From contig CAMVSV010000022.1 in NCBI GenBank assembly GCA_947170265.1, positions 1 through 38,369 of the forward strand: a stretch of 38,369 nt of DNA. The letters are read 5' to 3'. Each line of letters opens with the position of its first letter. Within the stretch, counting starts at the first letter, position 1. This stretch comes from an uncultured Prevotella sp. Its GTDB lineage: Bacteria > Bacteroidota > Bacteroidia > Bacteroidales > Bacteroidaceae. Position numbers and translations under genes: made by a program. The notes beneath the pieces were generated by a model, which was not told the DNA's origin, did no database searches, and saw only the letters and a list, made by a program, of their open reading frames with translations. Positions 30,607-38,369 of the stretch are shown here, in pieces.

Positions 30607-32355
30607 ATGAGTACAAACACAGAACTTATAGCCCAGTGTGAAGCAAGGGCTAAGCAATGGCTGACACCGGCTTTCGATGAAGACACGCAGAATGCAGTGA
30701 AGGCAATGTTGGAAAACGATGATAAGACAGAACTCATTGATGCTTTCTATAGGAACCTGGAGTTCGGAACAGGAGGACTCAGGGGCATCATGGGTGCAGG
30801 TACCAACCGCATGAACAAGTATATCGTAGGCATGGCAACACAAGGCTTTGCAAACTACATACTCAAGGCTTTTCCGGGAAGAAACGACCTGAGCGTGGTG
30901 GTTGGCCACGACTGCCGCAACAACGGACGAATGTTTGCTGAGACAGTGGCAGACATCTTCTCGGCAAACGGGATAAAGGTATACCTCTTTGAAAGTCTGA
31001 GACCGACACCGGAAATATCCTTCGCCATCAGACAGCTCGGATGTCAGGCTGGAGTGAACGTCACGGCATCTCACAACCCCAAGGAGTATAATGGATACAA
31101 GGCTTACTGGGAAGATGGAGCACAGGTGCTTGCACCACATGACAAAGGCATCATCGACGAGGTGAACAAGGTTACTATTGACGATGTGAAGTTTGAGGGC
31201 AACAAGGAACTCATAGAGATAATAGGTGGTGAGATGGACTGGGACTATCTGCAGGCAGTGAAGGAAGCCATGGTAGACCAAGACGTGATACTCCGCCACA
31301 AAGACCTGAACATAGTATATTCGCCCATGCATGGCACAGGAAGGGTCATCATTCCCGAGGCTCTGCGCTCATGGGGCTTCCAAAACATTCATGTGGTGCC
31401 GGAGCAGATGGTGGTTGACGGTGATTTCCCAACGGTGGTATCTCCAAATCCGGAGAATGCCGAGGCCATGACACTGGGAATGAAGCTCGGCACACGTCTG
31501 AATGCCGACCTTGTGATAGCTTCCGACCCCGATGCCGACCGTCTTGCCATCGTTTGTCGCAACAACAAAGGCGAATGGGAGATAATCAATGGCAACCAGA
31601 CATGCATGATGTTCTGCTGGTATATCATAGCCAACAAGAAGAAGCTTGGTCAGCTCAAGGGCAATGAATTCCTGGTGAAGACCATCGTGACCACCGAGGT
31701 GATAAGAAAGATTGCCGACAAGAACGGTGTGGAGCTGCGCGACTGCTATACCGGATTTAAATGGATTGCCAATGAAATACGCATTTCTGAAGGTGTGAAC
31801 AAATATATTGGCGGTGGTGAGGAAAGCTTCGGATTCCTGCCATTCGACAAGGTGCGCGACAAGGATTCTCCAGCATCAATATGTCTCATCTGCGAGATTG
31901 CCGCATGGGCTAAAGACAACGGCATGACCCTTTACGACCTTCTCATGAACATCTATGCCGAGTATGGATTCTCACGCGAGGTGACCATCAATGTGGTAAG
32001 ACCGGGAAAGACCGGTGCCGACGAAATAAAGCAGATGATGAGCGATTTCCGCGCCACACCTCCCACAGAGCTCGGTGGTTCCAAGGTGGTGCTCACCAAG
32101 GACTTCCTCGCACTGGAAGCCCGCGATGCCGACGGCAACGTTTCCAAGCTCGACATGCCAGAGACATCAAACGTGCTTCAGTGGTTCTGCGATGATGATA
32201 CCAAGGTAAGTGTGCGCCCGTCAGGCACTGAACCGAAAATCAAGTTCTATCTTGAAATTAAAGACCCATCCTTCAAGTGTGCAGGATGCTATGAACGTTG
32301 CATGAAAGCAGCCGATGAGAAGATAGAATTGATAAAGAAATCACTGAAACTGTAA
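30607..32355 (+). CDS. Phosphoglucomutase / phosphomannomutase
   Basis: Alpha-D-phosphohexomutase of 582 residues interconverting hexose-1- and hexose-6-phosphates, supplying sugar nucleotides and glycogen metabolism. The phosphoserine loop is TASHNPKEYNGYK, the metal-binding loop DPDADRLAIV, the sugar-binding loop GGGEESFGF and the phosphate-binding loop RPSGTEPKIKFYLEI, all intact. Length and the early segment FRNLEFGTGGLRG-like (YRNLEFGTGGLRGIMGAGTN) match the long PgcA/Pgm2 subgroup. Stand-alone unit with its own promoter and terminator. Confidence 0.95.
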   Translation: MSTNTELIAQCEARAKQWLTPAFDEDTQNAVKAMLENDDKTELIDAFYRNLEFGTGGLRGIMGAGTNRMNKYIVGMATQGFANYILKAFPGRNDLSVVVGHDCRNNGRMFAETVADIFSANGIKVYLFESLRPTPEISFAIRQLGCQAGVNVTASHNPKEYNGYKAYWEDGAQVLAPHDKGIIDEVNKVTIDDVKFEGNKELIEIIGGEMDWDYLQAVKEAMVDQDVILRHKDLNIVYSPMHGTGRVIIPEALRSWGFQNIHVVPEQMVVDGDFPTVVSPNPENAEAMTLGMKLGTRLNADLVIASDPDADRLAIVCRNNKGEWEIINGNQTCMMFCWYIIANKKKLGQLKGNEFLVKTIVTTEVIRKIADKNGVELRDCYTGFKWIANEIRISEGVNKYIGGGEESFGFLPFDKVRDKDSPASICLICEIAAWAKDNGMTLYDLLMNIYAEYGFSREVTINVVRPGKTGADEIKQMMSDFRATPPTELGGSKVVLTKDFLALEARDADGNVSKLDMPETSNVLQWFCDDDTKVSVRPSGTEPKIKFYLEIKDPSFKCAGCYERCMKAADEKIELIKKSLKL

Positions 32356-32390
32356 TGCTTATCCACATAGATAGGCACTGAAAGATAATT

Positions 32391-32433
32391 AAAAAACCGC
32401 TCTCATGGTGAAATTCCATGAGAGCGGTTTTTT
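32391..32433. terminator. 18-bp perfect bidirectional terminator
   Basis: Arms 32391-32408 and 32416-32433 are exact complements (AAAAAACCGCTCTCATGG and its reverse) with a 7-base loop. It has T-runs on both strands, so it serves the mutase gene and the convergent DUF486 gene. Confidence 0.92.
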
Positions 32434-32460
32434 TCTTTTGTATTGTTTGTTGTAAAGATG

Positions 32461-32829
32461 TCAATCCATGAATACGAAATACACGGCAGCGATGATGCAG
32501 AGGAATGCTGCCGCATGATTCCATTGCAGCGATTGATTTTGGAACATGATGTTTGCTATGATGGCAAACACCATCAGGGAGACACATTCCTGTATGACCT
32601 TCAGCTGAACGAGTGAGAACGGGCCGCCGTTGGCTTCAAATCCAATGCGGTTGGCTGGTACCTGACAGCAGTATTCAAAGAATGCTATCATCCATGAGAA
32701 TGCTATCACTCCTATCAACGGCCATGAGGCAGACGTGCCATTTTGCTGAAGCTTGAGATGCCCATACCATGCCAGTGTCATGAATATGTTGCTCAGAACA
32801 AGAAGCAATACTGTGTATATTCCGTTCAT
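32461..32829 (-). CDS. DUF486 / DMT-type small membrane protein
   Basis: A 122-residue inner-membrane protein with four hydrophobic segments (IYTVLLLVLSNIFMTLAWYG; LIGVIAFSWMIAFFEYC; LVQLKVIQECVSLMVFAIIA; AAAFLCIIAAVYFVF). The conserved FEYCCQVPANRIGFE stretch identifies the DUF486 family, related to drug/metabolite transporters. Function unknown. The start at 32829 fits family length and is preceded by a purine-rich AAAGGAAAAGGA. A longer frame to 32913 would overlap the symporter gene and is rejected. It follows the symporter by 68 bases. Confidence 0.88.
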   Translation of the reverse strand: MNGIYTVLLLVLSNIFMTLAWYGHLKLQQNGTSASWPLIGVIAFSWMIAFFEYCCQVPANRIGFEANGGPFSLVQLKVIQECVSLMVFAIIANIMFQNQSLQWNHAAAFLCIIAAVYFVFMD

Positions 32830-32897
32830 TCCTTTTCCTTTGTTTAATGTTCCTTTCTTGGTTTTTCCTATGATGTCATTGCAAAATACTCTGATTG

Positions 32898-34436
32898 CTA
32901 TTTCGAATAACACTCAAAGATGCGATTTACATAGCTTTCCGTCATGCGTGGAGTGAGCAGGCTTACTATTGCCACAACCACAAAACCACCAATCATGGCT
33001 ATGGCACCGCAGTTGATGGGGTTTATGGGATTGCCGGCAAGCATGTTTGCCACGGTGATGCCCACACCCCATACGAAGCAAGCCCACACCGATGCCGTGG
33101 TAACACGCTTCCAGTAGAGTCCAAGCATGAAGGGAGCAAGGAACGCTCCGGCAAGGGCACCCCATGATATTCCCATCATCTGTGCTATGAATGTGGGCGG
33201 ATTGAGTGCTATCATGAGAGATATTACAATGAAGAATACCACCAACACACGCATGATAACCACTTTCCTGCGTTCTACTTTTTCAGATACGATGTCGTCT
33301 ATCGAACCTTCTTCCACTTCGCCCGGCAATGATTTCTTATCGCGGTAGATGAGGTCCAGGGTCATTGTAGACGATGAGGTGAGCACGAGAGATGCAAGTG
33401 TTGACATTGATGCGGAGAGCACCAGCAGAACTACCAGTGCAATGATAATGTCGGGCAGGGTGGAAAGCATCGACGGTATGATGGAGTCGAAGTCAAGTCG
33501 TCCGTTGGGCAGGGTAGGGGGTACACCAAAGAGTCTTCCAAACCCTCCGAGGAAATAGCAACCTCCAGCCACGACGAATGCAAACAATGTGGAGATGATG
33601 GTTCCGCGGTGAATGGCGCTCTCGTCGGTTATGGAATAGAATTTTCCAACCATCTGTGGCAATCCCCATGTACCTAAGGAGGTGAGCACCACTACTCCCA
33701 ACAGGTTCCATGGATCGGGTCCGAGAAGCGTGGCAAATGCTCCGTTGCTGCCTTCCGTTGCAGTGGTAGCACCGTCGGCTGGCAATGCCGCCATCTGGTC
33801 TATGGCACTCACCAGACCACCCTTGGTGTTCAATACGGCAGCAATGACCACCACAATGCCAAAGAGCATTATTATTCCCTGGATGAAGTCGTTCATGGCT
33901 GTGGCTTTATAGCCTCCGAGTATGACATAGGCGGCAGTGAGAACAGCCATTATTATTACGCAATATTCGTAGGGGATGCCAAATCCCATTTCAAAGAGTG
34001 TTGATATGCCCTTGTATACTCCCGCGGTATAGGGAATGAGAAATACAAAGGCTATCACTGAAGCTACAACACGCAAGCCCTGACTGTTGAAACGGGTACC
34101 AAAGAAGTCGGGCATGGTGCGGCTTTCAATGTGCTGTGTCATCAGTTTGGTGCGTCGTCCCAGCACTATCCATGCCAGAAGAGAGCCTATCACGGCGTTG
34201 CCTACGCCTATCCATGTGCTTGATAGTCCGTATTTCCAGCCGAACTGTCCGGCATATCCCACAAATACTACTGCTGAAAAATAAGATGTGCCAAAGGCAA
34301 ATGCAGTGAGCCACGGACCCACTGAGCGTCCTCCGAGTACGAAGCCGTCAACCGAGCTTGCTTGTTTTCTTGAAAACACCCCCACGGCAATTGTCACAGT
34401 GAGGAAGATGATGGTTAGAAGTATCTTTATGAACAT
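32898..34436 (-). CDS. Sodium/solute symporter (SSS family)
   Basis: A 512-residue inner-membrane protein with about 13 hydrophobic segments, starting MFIKILLTIIFLTVTIAVGV. Family-typical stretches include FVLGGRSVGPWLTAFAFGTS, TMPDFFGTRFNSQGLR, YVILGGYKATAMNDFIQGII and LSASMSTLASLVLTSSSTM, the latter a Na+-binding region of the LeuT-fold transporters. Substrate (e.g. proline, pantothenate, sialic acid) cannot be told. The gene lies 47 bases after that of an OprP-like porin, so an outer-membrane channel and inner-membrane uptake system are likely expressed together. Confidence 0.92.
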   Translation of the reverse strand: MFIKILLTIIFLTVTIAVGVFSRKQASSVDGFVLGGRSVGPWLTAFAFGTSYFSAVVFVGYAGQFGWKYGLSSTWIGVGNAVIGSLLAWIVLGRRTKLMTQHIESRTMPDFFGTRFNSQGLRVVASVIAFVFLIPYTAGVYKGISTLFEMGFGIPYEYCVIIMAVLTAAYVILGGYKATAMNDFIQGIIMLFGIVVVIAAVLNTKGGLVSAIDQMAALPADGATTATEGSNGAFATLLGPDPWNLLGVVVLTSLGTWGLPQMVGKFYSITDESAIHRGTIISTLFAFVVAGGCYFLGGFGRLFGVPPTLPNGRLDFDSIIPSMLSTLPDIIIALVVLLVLSASMSTLASLVLTSSSTMTLDLIYRDKKSLPGEVEEGSIDDIVSEKVERRKVVIMRVLVVFFIVISLMIALNPPTFIAQMMGISWGALAGAFLAPFMLGLYWKRVTTASVWACFVWGVGITVANMLAGNPINPINCGAIAMIGGFVVVAIVSLLTPRMTESYVNRIFECYSK

Positions 34437-34483
34437 TGCAATATGTTTTAATTGTTAAAGACTTATCCTTTTGTGTGGTTATT

Positions 34484-35515
34484 TCAGAATGCCACCTGTA
34501 CCTGAGCTTGCAGCCAGTTGTAGTCGGTGTCGAACGACCTCCAGCAACGGGTGTATTGTGCTTGCACCCTGCATTTCTTGTAGAACCAGTATTGCAATCC
34601 TATGGTGGCATTGGTTTGTTTGTAGTCCAGTTTTGTGTTGCGGTCGAAAAAGTCGGCGCTGCCCACCACGTCGAGGTTCTTTGCAACAGTCACGCAGCCC
34701 GTCAGGTAGGCTCCGCGACTGTTTGCCTTGCCGTCTTTTCCTGCAAGGTACTCAGATCGCAGGCTCAATCCCTTTGATTTCCATTCGCCGCCGATGCTCA
34801 GACGGTCGCGGCGATAGTCGTCGCCTTTCTTTATGTCGGGGTTCCATGCGGCTTCACCCACAGCGTGTCCACGTCCTTTCTGTGCTGAGCTCACGATGCG
34901 TAGCTGTTCAATGGGTCTATATTCCAGCTTGGCAATGATGTCTTTGTCGCTGTTTCCGTCTTTCTTGTTTATACCCTGACCATTCATCACGGCAAGCTCA
35001 TAGTGGAGCTTGTCCTTGAAGAGGTCACCATAGACCATCAGACCGAGGTCTCTTCCATAGTTTACACCATGAAGGGGGTCGGGACCTTCGCCTGCGAGGT
35101 AGAGCACTGCCTGTGAATACACGTCAATGAGTTCCAGCTGAGTGGGTGACATTGGGTTCTCAAGGCTGTAGCTGTGTTTGAATTGTCCAAACCTGACGTT
35201 GAGCGACTTGTCGTTGCTTATGCGGTAGTCGGTATAGTATTCCTGCACCTCGCTCGAAAAGTCGTGCATGAACAGGAAGAACCATCTGTCAGTGATGCGT
35301 GCCTTTGCCCACAGCAGAGTGCGTTTCATGTTGAAAGTGCTGTTTGTCTTCTCTCGTGCATCATCATAGGAGTAGCCTCCTTGCGCATATCCGTGCAACT
35401 CGATGCGGTTAATCAGTTCTTTTAGCCATACAGCTGTGTCTTTTTTCTCTGTCTGACACCACACGTTGGTGCTCCAGCAAATGGTCAGCAGCATGGTGAT
35501 AATGGTCTTTCTCAT
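34484..35515 (-). CDS. OprP/OprO-like outer-membrane porin
   Basis: A 343-residue outer-membrane beta-barrel. The signal peptide ends about residue 20 (STNVWCQ). Alternating amphipathic strands follow, e.g. IELHGYAQGGYSYDDA, DRWFFLFMHDF and LNVRFGQFKHSYSLENPMSP, the last a typical phosphate-selective porin O/P motif. The final residues QAQVQVAF end in phenylalanine, as required for barrel assembly. Encoded in front of the symporter. Substrate unknown; phosphate is not implied by family membership alone. Confidence 0.78.
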   Translation of the reverse strand: MRKTIITMLLTICWSTNVWCQTEKKDTAVWLKELINRIELHGYAQGGYSYDDAREKTNSTFNMKRTLLWAKARITDRWFFLFMHDFSSEVQEYYTDYRISNDKSLNVRFGQFKHSYSLENPMSPTQLELIDVYSQAVLYLAGEGPDPLHGVNYGRDLGLMVYGDLFKDKLHYELAVMNGQGINKKDGNSDKDIIAKLEYRPIEQLRIVSSAQKGRGHAVGEAAWNPDIKKGDDYRRDRLSIGGEWKSKGLSLRSEYLAGKDGKANSRGAYLTGCVTVAKNLDVVGSADFFDRNTKLDYKQTNATIGLQYWFYKKCRVQAQYTRCWRSFDTDYNWLQAQVQVAF

Positions 35516-35548
35516 GTTTTTTTTGTGTTGTTTGGGTATGTGTATATA

Positions 35549-35581
35549 GTAAAAGGTGGGTAACCGTTACCCACCTTTTAC
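35549..35581 (-). terminator. 16-bp hairpin terminator after the NfnAB-like gene
   Basis: GTAAAAGGTGGGTAAC (35549-35564) and GTTACCCACCTTTTAC (35566-35581) are exact complements around a single base. It lies 12 bases beyond the stop at 35594 and separates that gene from the porin gene. Confidence 0.82.
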
Positions 35582-35593
35582 TTGTTTGGGGAG

Positions 35594-37948
35594 TTATCCC
35601 CTTAGTTGTTTGTCCATATTTAGTGCGGCGCGTCTGCCATCTCCCATGGCAAGTATTACCGTGGCACCACCGCGAACGATGTCGCCACCGGCGAAAAGTG
35701 TCTTGCGCGACGACCTCATATCCTCGTCCACGGCAATGGTGTTTTTCCTGCCGAGCTCCAGTCCTTCCACCGATTTGGGAACAAGTGGGTTTGGCGACAC
35801 ACCTATTGCCACCACCACCTGGTCAACGGGCAGTGTAATGGTCTTGCCTTCCACAGCTACGGGTGAACGTCTGCCGCTGGCATCGGGCTCTCCGAGCTCC
35901 ATCACCTGCAGCACGGCAGCACATACGGCACCGTTCTCGTCGGTCTTGTACTCAATTGGATTGTGGAGTGTCAGGAAGGTTATGCCTTCTTCCTTGGCGT
36001 GCTTCACCTCTTCAAGTCGTGCGGGCATCTCCTGTTCCGAGCGGCGATACACCAGTGTCACGTCAGCACCCAGTCGCTTGGCTGTGCGACATGAGTCCAT
36101 GGCGGTGTTTCCGCCTCCTACCACCAGCACACGCTTGCCAAGGTTCATTGGAGTGTCGGTCTTCGGGTTTGCTGCATCCATGAGGTTTACTCGTGTGAGA
36201 TACTCATTTGACGACATTATGTTTATGGCATTCTCGCCAGGTATGTTCATGAAGTTTGGCAGTCCTGCTCCCGATGCCACGAATATGCCTTTGAACCCTT
36301 CGGCTTCAAGGTCGTCTATGCTTATGGTCTTGCCCACAATCACGTCGGTCTGGAAGTGCACTCCCAACTTCTTGAGGTTTTCTATCTCTACGTCTACGAT
36401 GGCATTGGGGAGACGGAACTCCGGTATGCCGTATTTCAGCACACCGCCAATCTCGTGGAGGGCTTCAAACACATATACGTCGTAGCCTTTCTTCACCATG
36501 TCGCCGGCAAAAGACAGACCGGCAGGACCTGAGCCAACCACGCCAATCTTCATTCCATTGGCTGGTTCTTTCTCCGGCAGCGAAATGTTTCCGCTCTCCC
36601 TCTCATAATCGGCAGCGAAACGCTCCAGATATCCTATTGCCACGGCAGGTTCGTTCATCTTCAGGTGGATACATTTGCTCTCGCATTGTTTCTCCTGTGG
36701 ACACACACGACCACACACGGCGGGCAGGGCAGAGGTGTTCTTCAGCACCTTTGCGGCTGCAAGGAACTCTCCTCTTTCAATGTTCTTTATGAACGATGGT
36801 ATGTTTATGTTTACCGGACACCCTTCCACACATGTGGGCTTGGCGCAGTCCAGACAGCGTTTTGCCTCGGTGAGAGCCATCTCGGGAGTCAGTCCGATGT
36901 TAACCTCTTCTGTGCGTGTGGTTGCACGATACACCGGGTCGAGTTCAGGCATCTTCACGCGTTCTATGGCTGTGCGCTCTTTGGGCTTCATGGTGGCTCG
37001 TATGGCCTTTCTCCATTCGGCATTTCTGTCGGTGAGCACCTCTATCGACTCGGTTGTCGGTGCTGACTTAGCCTTTGCTTCGCCATTTTCTGAGGTGTCT
37101 GAGCTTTCGCCCTTGATTTGGCATACATGGTCTTCAAAGTGCTCCATCTCTTCAATCTCAGCTTTCTTGAAGGTACCCATGCGCTTGAACATTTCGTCCC
37201 AGTCTACGAGTGCACCGTCAAACTCCGGACCGTCGATGCATACAAACTTTGTCTTGCCGCCAATGGTAAGTCGGCATGCTCCACACATGCCCGTGCCATC
37301 AACCATGATGGTGTTGAGCGACACGTCGGTGGGAATGTTGTATTTCTGAGTGAGAAGGCACGAGAACTTCATCATTATTGGAGGACCTATGGCAAAGGCA
37401 CGGTCAATGTGTCCCTCCTGCTTTATGAATTTCTCTATACCAACGGTCACCACGCCTTTTTCGCCGTATGAGCCGTCGTCGGTCATTATTATGACTTCAT
37501 CGGAGCTTTCACGCACCTTGTCTTCCATTATTATCAGGTCTTTGGAGCGTCCTGCCAGCACTGACAGTACCCTGTTGCCCGCGGCTTTCAGAGCCTGGAT
37601 TATTGGCAGCATGGGTGCTACTCCAACACCTCCTCCGGCACATATCACCGTTCCGAATTTCTCAATGTGGGTAGGGTTGCCCAATGGTCCCACCACATCG
37701 GCTACATAGTCGCCCTCGTTGAGGTTGCACAGCTTGGTGCTGCTCAGTCCAACCTTCTGCACCACAAGTGTTATGGTGCCTTTCTTGGTGTCGGCTTCGG
37801 CAATGGTCAGTGGCATTCGTTCACCCTGCTGGTCTACTCTTACTATCACGAAGTTGCCAGCCTTACGGCTTTTTGCTATCAGTGGTGCTTCCACTTCAAG
37901 CAAGAATACTTTTTCAGAGAACTGCTCCTTGCGAATAATCTTATTCAT
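35594..37948 (-). CDS. NfnA-NfnB fusion: FNR-like NAD-binding subunit plus glutamate synthase small-subunit domain
   Basis: A 784-residue fusion. Residues 1-275 are a ferredoxin-NADP reductase-like subunit (NfnA, PyrK-type): FAD part GNFVIVRV, nucleotide part CAGGGVGVAPML, and [2Fe-2S] ligands D217, C222, C225 and C237 in VDGTGMCGACRLTIGGKTKF and onward. The Asp ligand is a mark of NfnA. Residues about 300-784 are the NfnB/GltD type: cysteines C365, C368, C373, C377 and C412, C416, C422, C426 for two [4Fe-4S] clusters, then two FAD/NAD motifs (VVGSGPAGLS, VVGGGNTAMDS). It likely couples NADH, NADPH and ferredoxin by electron bifurcation. A glutamate synthase role is possible, but no large subunit is nearby. 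Confidence 0.9.
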   Translation of the reverse strand: MNKIIRKEQFSEKVFLLEVEAPLIAKSRKAGNFVIVRVDQQGERMPLTIAEADTKKGTITLVVQKVGLSSTKLCNLNEGDYVADVVGPLGNPTHIEKFGTVICAGGGVGVAPMLPIIQALKAAGNRVLSVLAGRSKDLIIMEDKVRESSDEVIIMTDDGSYGEKGVVTVGIEKFIKQEGHIDRAFAIGPPIMMKFSCLLTQKYNIPTDVSLNTIMVDGTGMCGACRLTIGGKTKFVCIDGPEFDGALVDWDEMFKRMGTFKKAEIEEMEHFEDHVCQIKGESSDTSENGEAKAKSAPTTESIEVLTDRNAEWRKAIRATMKPKERTAIERVKMPELDPVYRATTRTEEVNIGLTPEMALTEAKRCLDCAKPTCVEGCPVNINIPSFIKNIERGEFLAAAKVLKNTSALPAVCGRVCPQEKQCESKCIHLKMNEPAVAIGYLERFAADYERESGNISLPEKEPANGMKIGVVGSGPAGLSFAGDMVKKGYDVYVFEALHEIGGVLKYGIPEFRLPNAIVDVEIENLKKLGVHFQTDVIVGKTISIDDLEAEGFKGIFVASGAGLPNFMNIPGENAINIMSSNEYLTRVNLMDAANPKTDTPMNLGKRVLVVGGGNTAMDSCRTAKRLGADVTLVYRRSEQEMPARLEEVKHAKEEGITFLTLHNPIEYKTDENGAVCAAVLQVMELGEPDASGRRSPVAVEGKTITLPVDQVVVAIGVSPNPLVPKSVEGLELGRKNTIAVDEDMRSSRKTLFAGGDIVRGGATVILAMGDGRRAALNMDKQLRG

Positions 37949-37979
37949 AATGTTTTATGTTGTATTACTGTTCTGCGTG

Positions 37980-37987
37980 CAAAGATA
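37980..37987 (-). promoter_or_regulatory. -7 promoter element of the NfnAB-like gene
   Basis: TATCTTTG on the minus strand matches TAnnTTTG exactly, 31 bases upstream of the start codon at 37948. Confidence 0.7.
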
Positions 37988-38041
37988 GCAAAATGTTTTT
38001 AAATGTAGTTGTTTTTCTGACAAAATAACATCAAAATGCGA

Positions 38042-38369
38042 TTATAGCATACCTTTTGTTGATGGAAGCTCGTAATTGTAGATGTCTCTTTTCACTGCCA
38101 TCTTCAGCGAGCGTGCCAATGCCTTGAATATTCCTTCAATCTTGTGGTGCTCGTTTGTGCCCTCGGCATGGATGTTCAGGTTCATGTGGGCGGCATCGGA
38201 AAGACTCTTGAAGAAATGCAGGAACATCTCGGTGGGCATCTCTCCTATGCGTTCGCGGTGGAACTCGGCATTCCACACCAGCCATGGTCTGCCTCCGAAG
38301 TCAAGGGCTACCTGACACAGACAGTCGTCCATAGGTAAAGAGTAGCCGTAGCGTTCCACTCCTCGCTTG
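38042..38369 (-). CDS. hisB: Imidazoleglycerol-phosphate dehydratase, C-terminal part (cut by window edge)
   Basis: Sixth step of histidine synthesis. About 109 C-terminal codons are visible and the frame runs to the window edge without a start. Motifs: [18 protein letters not shown] with the usual MDE/MDD loop, [10 protein letters not shown], and the manganese-binding [20 protein letters not shown]. Whether an N-terminal histidinol-phosphatase domain is fused cannot be seen. It ends 93 bases upstream of the NfnAB-like start region. The other his genes in the window lie about 17 kb away, so the pathway is split. Confidence 0.95.
   Translation of the reverse strand, partial: KRGVERYGYSLPMDDCLCQVALDFGGRPWLVWNAEFHRERIGEMPTEMFLHFFKSLSDAAHMNLNIHAEGTNEHHKIEGIFKALARSLKMAVKRDIYNYELPSTKGML

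Noticed and set aside
35556..36485. Plus-strand frame of 309 codons
   Set aside because: Opposite-strand shadow of the NfnAB-like gene, Ser/Pro-rich composition and no domain; the minus-strand gene is certain.

Overview
The window looks like a chromosome segment of a Prevotella-type bacterium (phylum Bacteroidota). The evidence is: (i) many genes are preceded by the Bacteroidota -7 promoter element TAnnTTTG; (ii) families typical of this phylum are present (a DUF4835/PorD-like protein, DUF3127, DUF4886, HU-CCDC81/SPOR protein, NfnAB-type fusion, type IX secretion style C-terminal domains); (iii) Shine-Dalgarno sites are weak or absent. No lookup was possible, so the genus is an inference.

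Layout. 1-2608 (+): the end of a surface-polysaccharide locus (sugar aminotransferase cut by the window edge, phosphoglycosyl transferase, nucleotide-sugar epimerase). 2609-4680: a sparse, partly degenerate stretch holding inverted repeats, a possible structured RNA, a DUF4886 hydrolase and the orphan 3' end of a secreted-protein gene. It stops at the 3' end of a tRNA-Arg(TCT) gene. 4826-12402 (-): a tightly packed six-gene run read from a promoter at about 12.46 kb: dnaN, DnaQ-like exonuclease, coaBC, porD-like, recN and a TPR protein with a degenerate trypsin-like domain. 12570-12977 (+): a DUF3127 protein ending in an SSB-like acidic tip, closed by a 27-bp hairpin.

13068-21538 (-): a second long block from a promoter at 21.6 kb: hisH, a fused hisA-hisF gene, hisIE, an FtsE-like ATPase, aspartokinase, lysA, a GT2 glycosyltransferase and an atypical half-glycosyltransferase. 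21696-24293 (-): purU, then a translationally coupled pair (HU-like/SPOR membrane protein and zinc-ribbon/FHA protein). 24486-27127: a four-helix-bundle protein, a secreted hypothetical protein and long non-coding DNA with a striking array of four palindromes at an exact 22-bp period. 27128-30456 (+): a small secreted protein that is almost only a type IX style C-terminal domain, an ECF sigma factor, a membrane protein (possible anti-sigma), a Spy/CpxP-like periplasmic protein and a GHL10-type glycosidase. 30607-32355 (+): phosphoglucomutase. 32461-37948 (-): DUF486 membrane protein, sodium/solute symporter, OprP-like porin, and an NfnA-NfnB fusion oxidoreductase. 38042-end (-): 3' part of hisB.

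How it fits together: the histidine pathway is split between two loci (hisH-hisAF-hisIE and hisB...), with lysine/aspartate genes downstream of the first. The most unusual items are the in-frame HisA-HisF fusion and the 22-bp-phased palindrome array, whose units show compensatory changes.
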